Origin: Pycnopodia helianthoides
Lineage: Eukaryota; Echinodermata; Asteroidea; Forcipulatida; Asteriidae
Direction: 5' to 3'
NCBI GenBank assembly: GCA_032158295.1
Contig: CM063255.1
Location: 9,266,094-9,330,093, forward strand
DNA length: 64,000 nucleotides
Shown in pieces: positions 9,669 to 21,372 of this stretch; position 1 is the stretch's first letter, and each line of letters starts with the position of its first letter. Below the pieces are notes generated by a model. That model saw only the letters and a list, made by a program, of their open reading frames with translations. It searched no databases and was not told the origin of the DNA. Made by a program: the position numbers and the translations under genes.

Positions 9669-11343
9669 AAAGAAGTAGTTCTTCTGTTTGCTTCTCCAAT
9701 CAGCTTTCTTCCCACCGTCATCGGAGAAGGAGTTGTTTCTCGTGGATTTGGGCAAGTCTCCGAGCCTCTCAAGGACAGGTCTGCGATCCCTCGATCTCAT
9801 AGAGTCTGAGCGGTCGTACGACTTGGACCTACTGCGCTGGTACGAGGAACCCTTGTAGGGGGGCAGTGGCGACAGGGAACGGCTGTTGCTCCTTCGACCG
9901 GATCTGGATCTGGATCTGGACCGTGACTTGGAGAGACTCCTCATTGAGCCGTGCTGCTGCTCCATCTGTTTGCGGCGAGTCTCCAGGTCGTGCCGCAGGT
10001 CATGGTGACCCTTGAAGTCGGGTAGATCGTCTGGTGGATACTGATAGGAGATGGAGTCGTCGAAGTTGTTCAGCTGGGGCAGGGGAATCGGCGGAGACGG
10101 CCCATGAACGAACGCCGCCTGTCTGTAGTCCGCGAGATGCTGCACATCCTTGACGGACTGAAACTGCTCATTGGGCTGGACCTGGTAGGTCAAGGGCTGA
10201 CTTGGGTACTGGCTGCTGCCGACCACATCTGCGTTTCGTCTTGGAGGATACTGCTGGTTCGGAGTGAGATACGACATCCTTTGAGGTTCAAAATTAAGAA
10301 CGGCAGATTCTCGTCTGTCGGCGAACTCCCTGGCCTGTGTTTGGGGTGGAAGGGTGCCGCTAGGTAGAGTGCCAGTGAAATGCACATCCTGCCTGTACAC
10401 AACTGGCTCCTTCTTCTCTGCGACTGCTACAAATCTTGTTTCGGGGGCAACCTCAGTCTCTTCAGGGACACAACGCCCCTTCAACTCGGGCCGGTCAAAT
10501 ATTTCTTTCAATCCCTCGTCTTTGCGTCGGGGAATCTTCACCGAATAGGGATCAAATATCGGACGAATGATTGGTGGTGGGTTCATCTTCACTTTTTGAG
10601 GCTCTGCTGGGCCGTAGGACTCTTGATTTGTGTAAAATGGTTTTGCTGACGGATCTTCCTTGCTCTTTGTGGTTTTACGACTGTACGGTGAACCACTACG
10701 ATGTGGAGATTTTGTAAAGTGAAGATCATCTGGGGACACAGCTTCGTATTTCGTCTTTTCCTTTTCCCTGTAACTCTCTTTGCTGTAGGACTTCTCCCGT
10801 GGTGGGGTTTGAGGGCCACAAAACTGTCCTGGCAACTGGCCTCTTTTATCATAGTCATCTCTGTACATGTTATCCGAGGGGGGAATCCTGGAGTCATCTG
10901 GTTGTCTCAGCCTGTTGTCTTGATGTGTTTGCCCGACAGCCCCTCCTTGGTAACCTCCTCGGGCATCCATCTGGTTCTTAGGAGGCAAGTACGGCTGCTC
11001 TTCCTGTTTGTAGCTCATGGCTTCATTCTTATCCCTGCCGTCTCGACCTGGGGATTTGTATCTGTCGTTCCTCCTGGACATTGACGGGGACCTGGACCTC
11101 GCCTTGCTTGTCCCACCGTAACTGCGACTTCTTGGCGAGAAAGATCTTGAGCGTCGCTTCTGCTGCTTCGCACTCCTGTAGCCCCGGCCTCCACGATCCT
11201 TCCTCGCGGGTGATCGGGAACGGGAACGAGAACGAGAGCGCCCTCTGGTGCCCTTTTTGTTCTGCGATTGGTACTTGGGACGACCCCTCTCCGGAGATCT
11301 AGACATGGATCTTGATCTTGAACTGGAGCTACTGGTATATGAT
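9669..11343 (-). CDS. BCLAF1/THRAP3-family RNA-processing protein, main exon (558 codons)
   Basis: BCLAF1 and THRAP3 are nuclear SR-related proteins that associate with mRNP and splicing complexes. This exon runs from acceptor gatgtgcag (11344-11352) to donor GTAAGT (9668-9663), entering with one base of a split codon and leaving in phase 0. In order it encodes an RS-rich segment (first ~110 residues: SSSRSRSMSRSPERGRPK, RSRSRSRSRSPARK), a polar Q/P/Y-rich middle, the IRPIFDPYSV/LKEIFDRPELKGRCVPEE region (about 290-320), the family-like block DLRHDLETRRKQ (about 475), a second RS repeat and KQKNYFF at the end. The next exon continues with HDRD, as in vertebrate homologues. I do not see the central block around KSPEIHRRIDISPS that vertebrate members have. 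The start codon is not visible; an ATG just inside the acceptor (11351-11353) is in frame, but splicing is the better reading. Confidence 0.88.
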
Positions 11344-12248
11344 CTGCACATCAATGAAATTAGAAACTGATTACATCTTTGCACATAATAAAAAGAAGAA
11401 CTCCATGGGCAAATTCAATTTTGTGATGTACTCATTTTCCAATAGATATAGTCCTCATGTGAGAGGGGATAAAATTACAAGTCTCTAACCACTCACTAAA
11501 ATGGTGTAAATTGCCATTGTATTCGATAAACTTCCAGTGCGAAATTGTCATCATCCAAAACATCCGATGACATCATTCTGGTATAAATGGGTCTGTACAT
11601 TTTTGTACAGAGAATCGTTGGTTCATTCCTGACCTTTTTTGGAGCTAAATTTGAAACATGACCTCATTGGATTTTAATAACTAATGGCTATTTACATTCC
11701 AAGGGGGTATTTTTTTTGTCAGTGAAAAGGTCAAAATCAAGGCCGCTTTGATTGACTATCATTGAAAGTCAGGATTGAACCAAAACATTCCCGCACAAAA
11801 ATGTACACATCCATTTTGGTTCCCGATTGATGTCATTCGGTTCGAGACTTGAAACGTTTTCCCCATTCACATGTGGACACTATCCTTTGACATATGAGCA
11901 CATCACAAAAACGCATTTGACTTTTCCCCTGCTCTTTGATAAGCCAGCAGAAACACGTTCAAGAGACCTTAGTTATGTTACAATCCACTGCAAGTCACTT
12001 CTTTTTTTTCTCATTTTGTAAGCTCCTCAGTATTTGTCATTGGCAGCAACAATCAATAACTCACGCACCATACATTTCTGAACATGACACTGCAGCATGG
12101 GGTACAATAGTTTGATTTTTACACAGTCAATCAATCTTTCTTTGAATAATATATTGTTGACATAATGTACAATGTACATGTACAGTACGCAATTTGTACT
12201 AAAAAATGCAACACTACATGTTCATGCCAACAACTTGATCATTACTAA
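11344..12248. other. No recognisable feature (probable intron or 5' flank)
   Basis: Noncoding sequence upstream of the main exon of the BCLAF1/THRAP3-like gene. The missing first coding exon(s), expected to be RS-rich, were not seen here or up to 16 kb. Confidence 0.45.
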
Positions 12249-12748
12249 GGGAGGTATACCTTTGTTAAGTTAACCCAAAAATGTATGACCTTAGAAACTA
12301 ACTTGGTAAGTTTAGCACTGCAGCTGTTGATAATGTACAACATTTTGAGAAACAATTGGTTTTAGTGAGAGGGATTCAAAAACATTTCAATCTGAGAAAT
12401 GTTTCTGCATGAAACCTTTCTTGCCTTAATATTTTCCTGGCTTTTCTAGGATTTGGGAGACATATGCCTTTTGGCAATAGTTACATTTTCCCTTGCTCTC
12501 CCGGGCATCCCACTGTTGTTTGATGCAAGTTAATAAACTATTTTTAATGTTTGTACATGACTTGTGAATGTTTTGTCCGATTAATATTATATTACTATTA
12601 TTATTATTATAACCACTCCAGATTTTGGGCGATGTCTCAAAAACGCTACCACCTTTTGAAATGAAATTTTCACAGGTTAGTTTCATTGTATGTATCTACA
12701 TTTATAAAAGGGTTCAAACCAAAAACCACAGGTATACTTTGCCCTTAA
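12249..12748. mobile_element. TTAA-ended MITE, family M8 (diverged copy)
   Basis: Starts gaggtatacctttgttaag and ends acaggtatactttgcccttaa, an imperfect inverted pair. The interior contains aatctgagaaatgtttctgc and gtctcaaaaacg, as in the copies at 27360-27725 and 41255-41650. A second partial copy follows at about 12811-13017 (acttacttggtaagtttagcactgcag shared). Confidence 0.65.
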
Positions 12749-12810
12749 TGTATTTATTATTGTTGTTTTTTTCTATACACATGTGGTGAAATTATATTCT
12801 AAAATTATAA

Positions 12811-13017
12811 CAGTACACCTTTGGTAATTACTCCAACAATTTATGACCATAAAAACTTACTTGGTAAGTTTAGCACTGCAGCTTCTGATAATGTATAACA
12901 TTTTGAGAAAAAAAATTCCCTTCAAAGGAATGTGGTTTTTTTCAAACACATTTCAAGGTGAAAAATATTATGTTTCGGCGTGAGCGTTTCTCAGATTGTG
13001 TGTTCCAATTACATAGT
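12811..13017. mobile_element. Partial MITE, family M8
   Basis: Shares accttt-ggtaattactccaa, taagtttagcactgcagct and ttctcagattgtgtgttc with neighbouring and distant M8 copies. The right end is missing. Confidence 0.55.
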
Positions 13018-13267
13018 ATTCTTTGAAGTATGCGCATCGGTGGTTTGGGAAAGTTTTCGTTCCAATCATAATTTAAATTTCAAGTTCATTGAACATATAA
13101 TGTAAGGGTCTTTTCATGAGGGTGGAGCCTTTGTCATTCTCTCACATTGTTATCCTCATATCAAGTGAAGCAGAAAGTTAACATTTCACATCATCCAATT
13201 ATCGATTTTCCTGCAAAAGATATGCGAAGTTGCAGAACTGTGATAAACAAGCTTTCAAAACTGATCT

Positions 13268-13666
13268 TATTGTCGTCACTCAAAACTATTATAATAAAGG
13301 ATTGGTACGGATAAAAACTGTTTAAATTGTTTAATATGAGTCTCAAAGCTCACTGGTTATAAAGTTTATATATACCAGAACCATCTTTTCTTTAAATTCT
13401 TTCTCTCCGGAATGAAGTAATATTCGAGAAAACTGTATCTGAAAGCCTAACGAAAAAACACAGCGGCTGATTTGGGTTGTTGCAAGGACAACTGATGTGC
13501 CTGGTTTTAGGGTGTTTTTTTTTCTTCTTCTCCTGACTCATCCGTAGGATTAAGCCCAAATTTTCAAAGTTTTATTGCAGCATTTCGTGTATGGTTGATC
13601 ACACAAACTATGAATACTGTCTAGGACTCTTTTGTCCGCTCTACCGATCCTGGTTAATCCCTTTAA
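13268..13666. mobile_element. MITE, family M7 (related to M3)
   Basis: Shares ordered blocks with 34272-34635: gaatgaagtaatattcgagaaaa, gctgatttgggttgtt, gtgcctggttttagggtg and tatggttgatcacacaaa. The end region (ctctaccgatcctggttaat) resembles the inverted start of family M3 (ggtattatacagtattggta). Confidence 0.6.
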
Positions 13667-13794
13667 TGAACTTGAAAGTTTGACCTTTGGTGTGTCACAC
13701 TTCAGGTCCCCCATTCATGGTACACTCCATGTACATGTAGTACATTGTACATCAACAGTCAAAAACATAAACCTATTAACCTGTTAAAGCTCCA

Positions 13795-13950
13795 CCGCAG
13801 CCCTGCAATTTCATCTTTGAGAGGGCAATGACATTTTTAATTTGCAAAGGGCACTTTCATTGAAAAATCTAAAACTTTTGACAGGGCACCAAGGCCAAGA
13901 CCAGGGGCAACAGAGGCCATGGCCTCCGTGGCCTCTGTGTAAATCCAGGC
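13795..13950. repeat. Dispersed repeat fragment (shared with 58588-58705 and 40668-40712)
   Basis: Contains aatttcatctttgagagggc, then a block reading caccaaggccaagaccagggg, then gaggcc repeats. Both neighbouring copies have the same order. Noncoding. Confidence 0.55.
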
Positions 13951-14049
13951 CTGCCATTGAAACTGGTCCCACGTAACTGGTCCCACAGAATTCTCCCCTG
14001 GGTTTATCAAAACTGGGGGGCATTTTTGAAGCACGCTGAATTTCATTTC

Positions 14050-14325
14050 ATTTATTCTGGTCGTGAAGCCAAGGACTCTCAGAACAGCAAAATTAATCAC
14101 TATACTAGCCAAGAACCCCATGGGGAGAAGACAAGGAAGGAATTTTTAGTTTGAGTTGCGGGAGGAAAACCCAAGAGAATTATCCAAGGGAAAACCCACG
14201 CAATCAGGTAGGGGCGGAAAACCCAATCCACATAGTGCCCCCTCCCCCCTCCGTGGGATTCGAACTGGGGTTCCTAGATGTGGAAGGCGAGGGAAGATAA
14301 CACTACGCCAACTCGACTGCCTGAA
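14050..14325 (-). mobile_element. tRNA-derived SINE, family B
   Basis: Second copy of the family seen at 1355-1612. On the minus strand it has head gtcgagttggcgtagtg and ccagttcgaatccca, then a shared body (gtgaagccaaggactctcag on plus). The divergence between the two copies is moderate, with small indels. Confidence 0.75.
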
Positions 14326-15189
14326 CGGAAATGAGGCCCTCATAATGTTTTTTATTTGATGCTTACGTTTGGTAGCTGAAGCATTTCGAATGGTGTTAAT
14401 GTATCATTTTGTGAATTTGATCTTAGATAAAAAAAAAAATTAATAATAAAAACAAACAATTAACTTTATTGAACATAATTTTTGTTTTGCGAATCGACCC
14501 GCAAATTTTGCTGTATCCAGGTATCAGTCAACAGGCTACAATCCCGGCCATATCTCGTTGGGCCCCCCCCCCCCCTGCCCCCTTTCAATGTTGAATCACA
14601 TTGTTGCACGGTCTTCTTCGTTCCAGTCAACATTGAGCGGGGGGACGGGGGAGAGAATGTTTATTGTGAGACAGGGAATGGTTATTGTATGGTTATTGTA
14701 ACGTTAGGATAGGGCGGCCCAAGCATTTTGGCCGGGATTGTAGCTTGTGTATGGGGAGAACCAAGGACCCATACATACAAAAGTCAAGGAAATCTTTGTA
14801 CAAATTCATCCACGTTTCGATGAACTTGCACAATTGTAGGAGAACAAGTTGATCACGAAAGATTTCAGCACAACATTCTCTCAGAAATGAGGACATTTCA
14901 GGAGGAAATACTGATCAGGATAATCGGAGCTTTTATATTACAAGTATAATATTTTCCAAGCAGCTTTCAAATTAATACAAAATCAACACTACCGCCAAGT
15001 ACATGTACATGTACATGCCAGTGTTGCATTGTGGGGGAAAAAAACAATGAAATCTGTTCACTACAGCAAACAAACATTTTGCAACGAGTTATCTTGTAAC
15101 TGTGTAAACAACAACTCGTGGTGTGTCGCGGGGGGGGGGGGGCGAGTGGCCTACATGTGTGCTACATCGGACTTAAAAGTGCTAATGGT
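14326..15189. other. No supportable gene
   Basis: Includes a C-run (14567-14577), an open minus frame at 14693-14896 without splice or homology support, and TACATG-rich sequence near 15000. Confidence 0.4.
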
Positions 15190-15510
15190 TGAATCATGGG
15201 AATGTGGGTTCGATTACCAGTCATGACACTTGTGCCCTTGAGCAAGGCGCTTAACCATAAATGCACTCTTAACCCCAGCGTACAAATAAGAACCTGAGAC
15301 AGTAGTGGATCATAGAGCAAGGATTGGGTTAACCCATGAGCGCTAATTTAAACAGCTCGGGGGGGTTGTATGCTCCCCAGGGCATGGAGGAAAATAGAGG
15401 AATAGTCTAGACGTGTGCCTGATGAACAGAAATAATAATGTTGTAGAGCGCCTCGATCTAGCTACTATGATACCTGTATGTGCGCTATACAAGACCCAAT
15501 TATTGTTACT
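15190..15510 (+). mobile_element. tRNA-derived SINE, family A (head partly lost)
   Basis: Plus orientation: B-box gggttcgattaccag, then acttgtgcccttgagcaagg, a body with tatgctccccagggc, and a 3' end cgctatacaagacccaattattg. The A-box region is degenerate. Confidence 0.7.
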
Positions 15511-16224
15511 AACAAATATTTACGTTCACATTTTCAAGGGTGTGCACAACGTTGGTTAAAGTGAAATTACAAATGCTCACAGATTTGTGCAGCACAAAGA
15601 TTAGGGCTCGAATTTTACACTGGACCGCAGGCCCTGAGGCCAGTGATTCTAGCTTTGGGCCAGTAAACTCAGGACTGGAAAAGTCCGGCTGTCTTATTAT
15701 TTTTTTTAATTGAATAAATAATACCTCTCTGCGTAAATTAACAAAAAGTGATGTCCAAATGTTGACTTTGAGTCTGGTAAATATCTCTAAATTCTGTGAG
15801 TATCAAAGTTTACTCACCCATACATGTAAGACTAAGATCAATCTTCCCTTAGTGCTTGGTCACGCAAAACAGTTTACACGTTACACTTTGTAGAAAGATC
15901 TTCCTCGTTTAGATTCTGGTCTTGCAAAACAAATTCTGGTCCGGTCAAAATGTCTGAGCTACAAGCCCTGCGGTCTTGTGGAATCTTACCCCAAATTTAA
16001 GCCCTGAAGATGGTGGACAACTTCCCTTAAAAAATGATTTTTGCTTGAAATGCAATCACGAAGATGGAGTGAAATATTTAGTCATGATCTCTAAAAACCT
16101 GATGTCTGAAAACTGTGACTAACACAAAAAGTTGATTTTTCACTCTGTTCTCGATGACCGATTGGGCTTACACTTCCACGTGTTTGTTATTTTTTATGTA
16201 CCGTAGTCTAGCAGCTATGTGCAG
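15511..16224. other. Noncoding; repeat fragment at about 15604
   Basis: The block ggctcgaattttacactgga with ggccagtaaactcag is shared with about 63415-63500 and, reversed, about 26280-26320. No gene seen. Confidence 0.45.
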
Positions 16225-16370
16225 AAAATTGCCTCTGTTTCCCCTGGTCATTGCCTTTGAAATTTTCAAATAGAAATTTACAATTTCCTCATACACATGT
16301 AGAGGTGCCCTCGACCAAGGAGAAAACGCCTTAGTGCCCTCGCTCTTTCGTGAATGGAGCATCAGGCCGA
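16225..16370. repeat. Dispersed repeat shared with 4493-4640
   Basis: Ordered blocks ccctggtcattgcctttga, ttcctcatacac, aggtgccct and accaaggagaaaacgcc match the other copy. Confidence 0.6.
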
Positions 16371-16552
16371 CCTTTTTCTTGGACTTGCCCTACCGCAAAC
16401 TTTGATCGTTACAGGAATAAAAAAGAAGCCGTTACAAGTTTGTGGGTAAATTGGAATCACCCTGTCATAAATACCTTACCTTTGTGATAGCAGGTGCAAT
16501 GTCAAATTGCTCTCAACTCGCAATTTTCAGCCGATCCACTTACTGTGTTTAC

Positions 16553-16662
16553 CTCTTCCTCCAAGAGATTTTGTTTCTCTTCAAATTTTCTTTGCCTTTT
16601 TCTTGCCACTCGTTTCCAGACCTCTCTTCTTCGAGAGTCCAAAATCATCGGGGCATTATTTC
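16553..16662 (-). other. Candidate orphan exon, basic/coiled-coil peptide
   Basis: A 110-nt stretch on the minus strand is framed by a possible acceptor (gacacctcag) and donor (GAG|GTAAAC). It encodes NNAPMILDSRRREVWKRV followed by ARKRQRKFEEKQNLLEEE. The peptide is strongly basic and then acidic with heptad-like character. I do not recognise a family. No phase-compatible neighbour was found, so it may be a decayed exon or chance. Confidence 0.25.
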
Positions 16663-16720
16663 CTGAGGTGTCGCTCTTGAGTAGCATGCAGAACCCGAGG
16701 TGGCTCCTGGTTTGTTTCCA

Positions 16721-17720
16721 AAATGACTTGGGTTCTCGTTCCGGCAGGCTCGACGTGGCTGGTCACTGACTTCCTTCTCAATGACTATTTTTGTTTTTGT
16801 TTGAGTGAACTCATCTCGCAGAACTCATTTGTTTCTTTATTACTCGATCACACGTCTTTGTTGGAAGTAACACTAACACTCTGTTTTTGTTTCTTTCAAC
16901 AGCGGTGACAAGAAGCACCGTTGAGGGACGTTACATTCTCGTCTTGGATGATGCACTCCAAGTTTTGTTGTTGAATGACACTGTTGAAACGACTTTTGGT
17001 TCTTGTTCCTGCAGGCTCGGCGTGGCTGGTCACTGACTTCCTTCTCAATGACTATTCTTGTTTTTGTTTGAGTGAACTCATCTCGCAGAACTCATTTGTT
17101 TCTTTATTTTTTCGATCACACACCTTTGTTGGAAGTAACACTAACACTCTGTTTTTGTTTCTTTCAACAGCGGTGACAAGAAGCACCGTTGAGGGACGTT
17201 ACATTCTCGTCTTGGATGATGCACTCCAAGTTTCCTTGTTGAATGACACTGTTGAAATGACTTTTGGTTCTTGTTCCTGCAGGCTCGGCGTGGCTGGTCA
17301 CTGACTTCCTTCTCAATGACTATTCTTGTTTTTGTTTGAGTGAACTCATCTCGCAGAACTCATTTGTTTCTTTATTACTCGATCACACGTCTTTGTTGGA
17401 AGTAACACTAACACTCTGTTTTTGTTTCTTTCAACAGCGGTGACAAGAAGCACCGTTGAGGGACGTTACATTCTCGTCTTGGATGATGCACTCCAAGTTT
17501 CCTTGTTGAATGACACTGTTGAAACGACTTTTGGTTCTGAGTGAACTCATCTCGCAGATCTCATTTGTTTCTTTATTACTCGATCACACATCTTTGTTGG
17601 AAGTAACACTCTGTTTTGGTTTTTTTTTTTCAACAATGGTTACAAATAGCACCGTTGTGGGATGTTACAATCTTGTGTTTGATGATGCACTCCTCAAGTT
17701 TCGTTGTTGAGTGACACTGC
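16721..17720. repeat. 267-bp tandem array, about 3.7 copies
   Basis: The marker ggctggtcactgac recurs at 16757, 17024 and 17292 (period 267-268), and the last unit is shorter and more diverged (17525-17720). Every full unit carries two strong acceptor-like strings on the plus strand (gtttctttcaacag and gttcctgcag). No transcript evidence can be given. Long open plus frames here follow from unit repetition. Confidence 0.9.
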
Positions 17721-18769
17721 TGCTTGCACACCATGCAGTTCTCCTTCTGATCTTGTCCACACACGCTAGATGTTGTGTTTTAGCCAGAGCTGAGCACAGT
17801 CTTTAGCACTGTCGTTGACTTCAGCAAGGTCTCTAGCTTTACATTTATGCTCCAGTAGGGGACATCTGAGTAGGTTTGAATGACATGTCCATCACAGTGC
17901 ACAGAACACCACTGGGCAGTGCTTCGTTCTCTTTGCTCAGTCACACTTTTTTCCTCCATCCTTAGTGGACAACTGTTGCTTACGAATTCTCCCTTTCTGT
18001 ATATTCATCTTCCATTTCTTTGGGAAGCTGGCGGACGTGTTGCATTCCCCCCAGGTTTCTTTATTGTTCTGGTTCGCTCTCACATTTCCAAATCCCCGGG
18101 ATAGATTTCAATGAGCTGTCAAGTGGGTGAAGCCTTTAGCAAATTGTATGTACTTTCTCAGCAAATTTTAGCCAAAGAGCATTTTACCATCTTTTCATGA
18201 AGATGTTGTTGTTTTTTTGCTGGGAAGAGTTCTTTCACTAGGATCATTTTCACAAAGAGCTAAAGTTGATCTTAACCTCAATATCCAATCATATTCATTC
18301 CATAGCCAAGCACATGCGTTTTAACACGTCGCCCTCAAGAGGCTTTAAAAAATAGTATGCATAGAGAGTTACTGCTCGTGTCAATATATGATGTAGCTCT
18401 ATGAGCAAAGCAAACTCTTGCATCCACTCTGCATCCAATGTCAGAGTCTGGCATTTACTGTACCTCCCAGGGACTCTGCACCATTTGGCTTCTAGGTTCA
18501 GTAGTCCACAGGGTTTGATCTTTGGTCCATATTTTAAGGTTTCCTCTCACCGATTGTCGATGGAGCCTCCTTGCGTAGGGCGTCACACGCTCAAACAGCA
18601 CCCTCACCAAGGTCAAACGGACACCTATTATCGGCTGAGAGTTGTGTGCATGGCGCACACACGCCAGCACGTTTCCATTGTTTGGCCTCAGCGGTAGCAG
18701 CCTTTGCGAGGAGGGTCTTTTATATGAGACTTTAATTTGAAACCGATCAGCGGAAAGCTAGTAGTGTGA
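17721..18769. other. No supportable gene
   Basis: The region includes a fragment near 18240 (ttttcacaaagagctaa) of the short MITE family found at 51655 and 61783, and an open plus frame at 18401-18697 with no recognisable product. Confidence 0.4.
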
Positions 18770-20080
18770 TGATTGCCCAGTGACATTCGTGTTTACAGAA
18801 GCATTGTGCCAGACACAAATTCTTGATACGCCTAGGTGTGACAGTCCTATTGCCTTTGATGACTGTTCAATGGCGTTCAGGTTTACAAAAGCAATGTGCC
18901 AGACACAAATTCTTGCCTCAAATAGTAGTGCCTTTCCTATTTCTTTTGACAACAACCAACTTTCTTTTTACACTTTCTTTTTGATGACCCATCTCTTTTT
19001 TTGACAACTGTTGACATTCGTGTCTCAAGTAATGTGCCATACATGTACATTGTATGCACACTTGCTAGGTTTTGACGACTGGCAAATGACGTTCATGTCC
19101 TTAGATAGATTAGAAGTACATTGTGTCATACACACTTTCTTGCTGCATGTACATGTAGGGGTGACGTTCCTATTTCTTTTGATTGATCGTCATTTTTGTA
19201 CATGTACAGCACACTACAAGCAGTGTCTTGCAAGGTCTAATATTCATACATTTGTATTTCTTTTGACGACTGTCAAAGGAAGTTCATACCCAGAGAAGCA
19301 GTGTGCCATTGCACTGTCAGTTGGTATTCATGTCCATTGACGACTGTCAGTTGGTATTCATGTCCATATTGAAGCAATGTTCCATATATTTGTACATTCT
19401 TGAAAGGGGTCTTTTCCTGTTTCTTTTGACGACCGTCCAATGACATTCATGTCCATAGATCCAATGTGCCATGCACTACATGTATGCTCCTGCGAAGTGT
19501 GCCATTTCTTCGTTTTAAAACTATTTGCCAGAGCATTTTTTGCTTAGTGGCATCACAGCTCTTACAACCGTGTCCCGATATATCTTATGATTGTTCCTCT
19601 TTCACATTCCTCCGTTGCAGTCACCTCAAGTACAGTGGAATAAGTCTACACTGTGTTTCATTTCCTTTCCTTCCACGAGTCCATTTGGCTTCCACGAGTC
19701 CAATTTGGCTTCCACGAGTCCAATTTGGCTTCCAAGATACCAAGCATCTTGACTCTGTCTCAAGGGTGGATTCTGGCAGTCTTTTTACCAAAATGGGACA
19801 AAAGTTATTTCGTGGTGGGGACGGGGTGGAAGAGCAGGGGGTTAGGGTCGGGTGGCAGGGGTGGGGGATGGCACATTGACATATCATGGTAATAGACTGT
19901 GAATTGTTATTGGTTGGGAACCATGCATGCACATGCTTGCTAGGTTTTGACGACTGGCAAATGGCGTTCATGTCATGGAGGGGTTGGGGGTGGGTGAAGG
20001 GGGTGGGGGATGGTACATTGTTATATCACGGTAAAAATAGATTGTGGATTGTTATTGGTTGGGAACCAATCATGTGATGC
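18770..20080. repeat. Degenerate tandem array with short imperfect units
   Basis: Ordered motifs recur irregularly every ~75-190 bp: a 'tttgacgactg' block, then 'aatgacgttcatgtcc', then 'aagcaatgtgccatacac' and 'attcttgc'. Occurrences lie near 18780, 18869, 19012, 19087, 19275, 19443 and 19950. A 21-bp sub-array (tccacgagtccaatttggct) of about 3.5 copies lies at 19671-19735. Noncoding. Confidence 0.65.
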
Positions 20081-21070
20081 GCTAAAAAAGACGCATGTGC
20101 ATGCCCTCAGAGGAGCATCACTGTTGTACCCCACAGGGTACATTACCTCGATCGTGCCCAAACTCCTTGTACAATAATAGAAATAGCACCAGGTCTGAGG
20201 CTGTAATTACACATGTACATATACATGTATGCTGGTATTACGTAAATTGACTTACGTTCCTGTGAGATGTGCCTTAGGGAACAGTGAAGCAATATTTCTG
20301 TCAACAACCCCCATTGATGTTTACAATTTGTTTGCCACTGTTCGCCTATTTTTTGGGGGGGGTTGTAAAACAATTTTGTCGCCAATTTGTGCCAATTTTT
20401 GTTGTAATCATGTTGGAAGATGACAACAAAAAATCACCTCCAAAGAAAAGAGGAATTTATTACTACGGTATAACAAAACAACTGTTGCATGCTCTGTGAT
20501 ATGGGGTCCATGGGTGTCCACCCTTCTGCCTCATCGGCTTCAGATCTGGTGCCATTTGCCCACTTTGGGTGAACAAAACACCAGGGAAAACCCATCACAG
20601 CATGCAACAATTGTATAAGGGTACCATCATTATGCTTTGTTTTAATTCTGCATATCAAGCATGTCCACCTCCCCCCCCCCATCAACCTAATCATAACATC
20701 CAAGACTATCAGCTCTCACACTCCTTTGGGTCCATCTCCATTCCACTTGTCCACATCCCTTTGTGCCTTTTAAACATGGCCTAGTCCTCCAACTGACTTG
20801 TCAATGCGACTGGTTCCCCAAATACAACCAAATCATCCAAACTAGACACCAAAGTATACACTTTGGCCATTGATGGTTGCAAACACTGCATAAAGGAATT
20901 GATTGTGTGGCGACAGTGTGCAAACAAAAAGTACTGTCCAACTAGACATTAGGTGTCTGTCCTTTGGACCATGGATTGGACAAACACAACGCGGTTCCGG
21001 TTTATTTCGTTACGGTTATATAGGACCCGACACACTGAATCTGACCCTGAGTTTGAGGCAGTAGACGTGC
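20081..21070. other. No supportable gene
   Basis: Mixed unique sequence with C- and G-runs. The breakpoint to LINE sequence is near 21071. Confidence 0.4.
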
Positions 21071-21315
21071 TGTTCCAAACTACTTGAACGGCTTGTTTAC
21101 AATCGCTTGTTTAAATTTCTCTCTAACTTCAACATTCTCTTCGACAATCAGTTTGGCTTTCGTAGCAATCACTTGACCGACATGGCTCTTATTCACCTAA
21201 CTGATGATCTAATCACTGGTTCATTGTGTGATCAACTGTATACATGTACATCTGGAGTGTTCATTGATCTTTCGAAGGCTTTTGAAACTATTGACCACAC
21301 GATTCTTCCTTCTAA

Positions 21316-21372
21316 TCTTAACTTCCATGATGTTTACTTTTAAGGACTATCTTAACTTCCATGATGTTTACT
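21316..21372. repeat. Two units of the 34-bp RT-derived repeat
   Basis: Two copies of a 34-bp unit (cttaacttccatgatgttta then cttttaaggactat) sit at the RT position where reading continues into 'KDYLDNRL'. They appear to be the ancestral small form of the long array at 21772-23345. Confidence 0.85.

Noticed and set aside
16975..17304. Plus-strand coding exons within the 267-bp array
   Set aside because: Open frames recur with the unit and end at unit-specific stops; the translations are hydrophobic low-information strings with no family pattern.
19466..19879. 137-codon plus-strand frame
   Set aside because: It runs through the degenerate tandem array and a G-rich tract; no homology or splice support.
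21107..21343. Functional host gene with a reverse-transcriptase domain
   Set aside because: The RT is truncated, frameshifted, lacks an intact catalytic motif and is interrupted by repeats, so it is a dead LINE copy.
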